Assembly (NCBI GenBank): GCA_036346395.1
Contig: CM070601.1
Location: 5,587,383-5,651,382 of the forward strand
Direction of reading: 5' to 3'
DNA: 64,000 nt
Source of the DNA: Hsuehochloa calcarea
Lineage: Eukaryota; Streptophyta; Magnoliopsida; Poales; Poaceae
Each line of letters starts with the position of its first letter. Positions within the stretch are counted from its first letter, which is position 1. A program made the position numbers and the translations under genes. The notes under the pieces are model-generated. The model did not search any database. It was not told where the DNA came from and worked only from the letters and a program-made list of their open reading frames with translations. This document shows, in pieces, positions 59,102 to 64,000 of the stretch.

Positions 59102-62100
59102 TCACCATGAAGGTGCCTTTGACTTCTCCACGAGAATGACCCTACCATTCCACTCAGTCTCATCGCAAGCACGGATTGCAGCATCAGCATCCTCATCCTC
59201 TCCAAGGATAAGAATCCAAACCCTCGAGAATCTCCAGATCTATAAAGAATGTAAACTGGGATAAGAAAACTTATCTTGCTAACTGATTTAAAAGAGTACA
59301 AATGTAAAATGAGCTGTTCTTTGGAAGGTATTATTGCATGCTGGGAACTAACTGGTTCTTTGAATGTTGGAGTAAGTACTCGAGTTATATCATATACACA
59401 TGCTGGGAATATTTCAATGGTGAGTACTTACAGAAGCTCTTATCACAGTAGAAAATATTATCTATGTCAGTCTCACCAATGCAATAGAAGCTTTCTCACG
59501 GCTAATCAGTAAAAGAGCAAACCCGCTCAAATCCAATGATCAATTGCTTTTAGTTCAATCCCAGTGACTGCTTTTAGTTCAATCATGGTAAACTTGACAG
59601 GATAAAATTATGCTCTTGCGTGCTGAAATACGAAGTTTAGTAATCACCCAAGAGCAAGCCTGAGAAGGCATGGGTCTCTTCTCTCATACCTCTAAGCTGT
59701 TCATTTCCAGTGTATTCCAATCACACGTATACCATTTCAATACTATATACCAAGGCTATTCAATTACAGATATCTGTATTTGCTATACTGTATTACCCAG
59801 CTCAGATATTTTGTACCATTAGAACAAATATGAAATATGAAACTATGGTTGTGCGTTATGTTATATATTCAGCAAATAAATTCAATCCCATCAAGCTTCA
59901 GGTTTACATGTCAATAAGCTAAATACTAACCTTATCAGTCTAGACTCCTTTGAATAGAATACTACAGGGAACCCAAACCAGAGGAATGCAATGTAATTAA
60001 CAGAACAGTATTTTTAATTTGGCCACAGCTCCACAAATCACACAGTACTCTTCCCGTGTATTTGAGTTATCCGTAATTTAGTTAAACAAGGTGCACCTAT
60101 TTCATGATTGCAAAAGAAAAATAGCAAAATAACATGCAAACTTGAGTGGCAATGGAAAAAGGAGTGTATCATCCAATGATGGCATGGCACTATGGAGCAT
60201 ATAATGAGTGTTGATAAAATTGCCAAAAAGAAGCAATGAGGTACTACAAATAACTGCAAATGGAAGTAATTACCGTTTATCTCGAACAACACGTGCACTT
60301 GTTACACGTCCAAACCTAGAGAATTTCTTCTCCAAATCTCGCTCGGTGGTGGCGTAGCTAAAACCTGCAACAAACAGATTCCGTCCAGGCTTACCCAATC
60401 CAGTCTTCCTGTTGGCAGGTGGTGACCAAGGTCTTCTAGGCGAATGATGACGATGACTTGATGGAGGTGATCTGCGCCTTGGTGAATGCCTTCTTCTACA
60501 ACATCAAGACAAACAGAAGCATAAACTAGAAGCAAAGACATAAAAAAAAGGTGAATGGAAAAAATCAAAACAAATACTTCTATGATCGTCCATGGAAGGA
60601 AAATAAGCCTATTCAAAGCTGACACAAATGTTTGGTTATAAATATCATTGGCTTGGAAGCATGCTCATTCAAAAGAATTCAGACTTTTAGAAGCTTGCAA
60701 TTTACTCATGGAAGAACAAAAAAAATCACCTTGGAGATCGTCTATGGTGATCCCTTGAGTGGGGAGACCTTGACCGAGATCTACCATGTTCCCTTCTATG
60801 TCTAGAGGTGTCAGTTTTCCGTGAAGGTGACCTTGATTTTGACCTGTCCCTCCTTCCTGGTGGGGAGTCCCTTCTTCTTGGTGGGGAGTCCCTTCTTCTT
60901 CGTGGGGAGTCCCTCCTTCTCGGTGAGCTCCTCTTGGTCGAGGATCTTCTTCTAGGGGATGCAGATCTTCGTCGTGGTGACCCATCTCCATGTCGAGATT
61001 CCCTTCGTGCTTTCTTTTCTGGAGGAGAGTTCCGTCGTGCATGTGGAGTCAACTCACGTGAAGAAGCTTTTCTGCTGTTTGTGTCAGGGTTTTCAGGAGA
61101 TCGGGACCGGCGTCTTGCTGGTGGGCTTCGAGATCGAGCTAATTTACCAACCTCTTTTGCAGGACGTTGCGACTCCAATTTCCCAGATGAATGAGCATCA
61201 GGGGACCTTTTAACTGGAAGTGAGACTCTCCTGTCTGGGGATGGTGTGCCCTTTTCCAGTCTTGGAGACCTTTCATAAGGAGAATCCCATTGATTGCCTG
61301 GGGTTGATATGCCATTTTTGGTACTAAGATTTTCCTGTTCCATCCCTTCCAAATAGGAAGGTGCAATTGCAGAGTTGAAGTTCTCCTTGTCCCGTTCATC
61401 ACGAGGATTAGCACTCCTACTATTCATTTGATCCTCCACTATCCCATCCTTTTCACTGTGGGAAGTCTCATGTAACTTTCTGATGTCCTCATTTTCCATC
61501 TGAAGCGCATAAGAGTTTGGAATTTCATCATCATCAACACCACTATTGTTAAGTTGGTGATCCCTACTGCTATTTTCAGTTAACATAGAGTCACCAAGAT
61601 AGGCATCAGAATGTGTATTTTCTTGTTGAAAGTTTGACGTATCATTACCACTGCTTTCATGAAGCTCTGGAGGCAGCACGGCATCAACCACTTCTGTTTT
61701 CTGATGCACATCATAACCCACAGGAGTGGTCTGTGCTTCAGAGTCACCATTGTGAACTTTATGTTCATCTGCATCGTTTTGCATATCAGATTCTATATGC
61801 ACGTGATGTTCTTGAGCTTGCTTCAGGGGAGATGCTGGACTAGTTGAAGCAGATTTCATTGCATTGCATGGGATTTGATCATTCATGAAGGGTAGAGAAT
61901 CTGCATCCAAATATGAGATTTGAGCGGATGGATCATATAAAAGTCCTTCATTCAGTGGTGGAGATTCATGTTGCGGAACTCCGTCCCCATGATAGTCCAT
62001 GTGCTCCAACAAGCTACCATCTTGATCTACAAATAAAGGACCAGGATCACCACAAGTCCCCTCCAGGCTTCTCTCAGGGGATATGTAATCCATCTGAACA

Positions 62101-62557
62101 TTGAGTAAAGAGTGCATCATAAGGCAAAGAGTTAATAAAAGATAGATTGCATACAGAATAGTATATAATTGGCCCAGTTATACCAGTTGAGATATTAATT
62201 AAAACCCAATATTAGCAAGACAAGAGAGAAAGATATGTGGAAGCAGCAAAATTATCAATTTCCTTGATGAGTTCGGTGCAGGATAGCCTCATATACACTA
62301 AACTAAACCAACTATGGACTTCTTTGCGTTGCAATGTTTACAAAGTAACAACTATAACAATCAGCATTAACTGCAATAATAAATGAGAGTATTCAGATCG
62401 CTGAACCATTAGAATGCACTACTTAAGGGATATCAACAGAATGCTGGTTTGTTGTTGCTACCAATTTATGCAGATCTCCCCTAGCACTTACTGCCTCTAC
62501 TGCCTCCGGAGGAAGCATTTTTTTAATAGTTCCAGAGATACGGACTTGCATTGAATT
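59102..62557 (-). CDS. RS-rich protein with C-terminal RRM (SR45a-like), 5' end uncertain
   Basis: Likely a nuclear splicing or RNA-processing factor. Exons, in transcript order: 62557-62492, 62093-60730, 60495-60274, 59239-59102. The first listed exon is open (NSMQVRISGTIKKMLPPEAV) and may hold the start codon, or earlier exons may exist. Exon 2 begins MDYISPERSLEG with an acidic, Ser/Asp/Glu-rich part of about 270 residues. An RS domain follows (RSRSPPARRRSRSPENP, then repeated RRRDSPP units and RSRSRSPHS). Exon 3 has GRNLFVAGFSYATTERDLEKKF (RNP2 region). Exon 4 has GFGFLSL (RNP1) and EWNGRVILVEKSKAPSW. Exon lengths give 1,790 nt, one short of a full frame; the missing base lies near 59198-59208, between the RNP1 motif and EDEDADAAIR. 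RS-then-RRM order resembles SR45a/Tra2-like proteins. Confidence 0.82.
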
Positions 62558-63534
62558 CTAGCAAAAGAGCAGGCCTTAAATGAAATCCCAAAGAGGATAG
62601 TAGTAAGACCATAAGGGTGCATCATGCAGCATAAAAGGAAACACTGCTACAGCGAAGTAAAAAATATGGGGAAAGGCAGCCAAAATATGCTCCTAACAAA
62701 ATCGGAGTAAACTATTTTTTTAGCAGTTTGGCAAACTCAGCAGCATAGCAACAATAATGACTCATTCTTAGCAGTGTTTCTTAAAGGATAAGACAGGGTA
62801 ATATTTTTGAACTAAAGCAGTTTCAATTTATCTATGTTCTGATCAGAACCAAACAAGACCAATCATGAGCCATGGTATTCAAACTGCTTTTCACAGCAAT
62901 CGCAATATGTTTTCTACATGCCGAAGGGTTTAGTCGCACATTGGAAAAACAGTTCTCGGCAATTTCCACCCCAGGCAGCTATCTTTCCATATTTAAGAGA
63001 CAGGAGTGACACTTCTAGTTCACAAATTGTTATTAATATACAAGTTTAAAAGACTAGTCATAAAAATAAGGGTTAATTCCTTATATGCCACTGTAAATTT
63101 CCAAAATCCCTGGTTGTGTCATTGACACATGGGGTCTGGGCCAAAATGTCAGTGACACAATGAGTGACATATAAGGGATAATGCAAACTTTCAAATAGGG
63201 AATTGCAACAAAAAATAACCATTTTGGACACTTCAGACCAACACCATGCTACTAGTCATTAATAGATATTTTTTTATATTTTAGTGTTTAGATAGTCAAT
63301 TCTTTTCTTGTTCCTTTCCTCAATTAGGCCATAGCTAATACTTGCTCTCCTTTTCCTTAATCTAGACTGGACATACAAAGCCACCAAAGAAGCGGCCACA
63401 AATGCAGTAGCCCCAATAATCATCTTTCTCCTCCTAACCATCCTCCTGTCCATCTACAATGCACGGGTTCAAAAAACTACTAACTGGTCGCCATGATGTA
63501 GAAGATATAAAATACTAACAATGAATAGCAAGTA
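62558..63534. other. 5' flank or intron of the RS/RRM gene
   Basis: AT-rich. No further exon could be supported. It contains a small MITE-like palindromic segment (63071-63186). Confidence 0.4.
63071..63186. mobile_element. Short MITE-like inverted repeat (about 115 bp)
   Basis: The left end contains CCTTATATGCCACT and the reversed right end CCTTATATGTCACT. The middle has TGTGTCATTGACACA. Boundaries and target duplication are not fixed. Confidence 0.5.
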
Positions 63535-63926
63535 TGTTAGCAGTAAACTTGTACGTGTTGTCCTGTGTACGTGGGACTGCATGGCAGTTTTCGCAAATAC
63601 GTATGCATGCGCACGCCGTGCGGGTAGTGGCGAGAATAGCTCGCGATTGCCGACGTGCACGCGTCGTGCGGCGTGGGGATGGACACGTTCTAAACCCACG
63701 ACGCGAGAAGCGCTCCGAAGCTCTCATTCTGTTGCATTGTTTCTGTTTGTATCGTTGCTTTGCCTTGCATTATAAAAGGAGAGGAGAAACTAGAAAACGC
63801 TGCAAGTTGTACGCAGCATCAAAAAAACAAAAGCTTCTCGTTGCGTTCCTGTGCTCATCGGTTTTTTGAGCTATTCTCTCTCTCGCTTTCGCTTGAGCGA
63901 ATTGGTTTTGCAAAGTTGCAACCGCA
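63535..63926 (+). repeat. 5' LTR (392 bp) of an LTR retrotransposon
   Basis: Starts TGTTAGCAGTAAAC and ends GCAACCGCA, giving TG...CA ends. A TATAAAAGG box lies at about 63771, with a CT-rich R/U5 part after it. A primer-binding-like site follows at once. The rest of the element lies beyond the window. Confidence 0.65.
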
Positions 63927-63928
63927 AG

Positions 63929-63939
63929 TGGTATCGAGC
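63929..63939 (+). other. Primer-binding-like site
   Basis: TGGTATCGAGC differs from the usual TGGTATCAGAGC by one missing base. It lies 2 bases after the LTR end, as in Copia-type elements. Confidence 0.55.
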
Positions 63940-64000
63940 AGGAAACGCCCCCGCGAATGTCCTTCCGCCGGCCAACAGCGACGCCGTCTGCTCGCCGCGC
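63940..64000 (+). mobile_element. Start of LTR element internal region, cut by window end
   Basis: GC-rich leader sequence; too short for any coding call. Confidence 0.4.

Overview
This is plant nuclear DNA, almost certainly rice (Oryza). The genes have many introns and GC-rich first exons. Non-autonomous DNA transposons, CACTA elements and LTR elements fill the space between them. From memory, the gene set (RAD51A, PAE1, a GRF-interacting factor, a Pol I A49 subunit, a KRP cell-cycle inhibitor) matches a block on the long arm of rice chromosome 11, here in reverse orientation. Part of that block has paralogues on chromosome 12, so the chromosome assignment is an inference.

Layout. 1-1463: 5' end of a minus-strand LTR element (138-bp LTR plus primer-binding site). 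2604-5979 (-): RAD51A recombinase. 6455-10716 (+): PAE1, proteasome alpha-5 subunit, divergent from RAD51A across a 475-bp promoter. 13435-17507 (+): GRF-interacting factor (SSXT/SNH co-activator). 18453-21236 (-): RNA polymerase I A49-like subunit with a telo-box tandem repeat in its leader. 21.8-32.3 kb: transposon-dense stretch with a hAT-like MITE, a pair of direct repeats and a 7.56-kb CACTA element (TSD AAA) that splits the second repeat. 32608-39212 (-): DUF829/TMEM53-like alpha/beta-hydrolase gene whose first intron holds a gutted Copia element. 39490-41424: PIF/Harbinger-like element carrying an LSM4 fragment. 41.4-47.4 kb: gene-poor. 47407-48284 (-): KRP-type CDK inhibitor with a 0.9-kb long-TIR element 186 bp upstream of its ATG. 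About 49.6-51.0 kb: large foldback (inverted-repeat) element. 51405-52480: small CACTA element (TSD CTC) carrying a class III peroxidase fragment. 52.5-59.1 kb: no convincing gene. 59102-62557 (-): RS-rich protein with a C-terminal RRM. 63535-64000 (+): 5' LTR and PBS of another LTR element.

The host genes are housekeeping or growth genes: recombination, proteasome, rRNA transcription, leaf growth, cell cycle and splicing. They do not form one pathway. The window's distinctive content is its mobile DNA: two separate gene-fragment captures that keep host introns, a CACTA element with a decayed Ulp1-like protease region and an odd captured ORF, and a perfect-layout foldback.

One warning applies to the coding genes. 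RAD51A, PAE1, the A49 gene and the RS/RRM gene each contain small frame-breaking deletions in otherwise perfectly conserved exons, while the GIF, DUF829 and KRP genes are intact. I think consensus errors are the likeliest explanation, but real lesions are not excluded. I found no evidence of a wholly new coding system.
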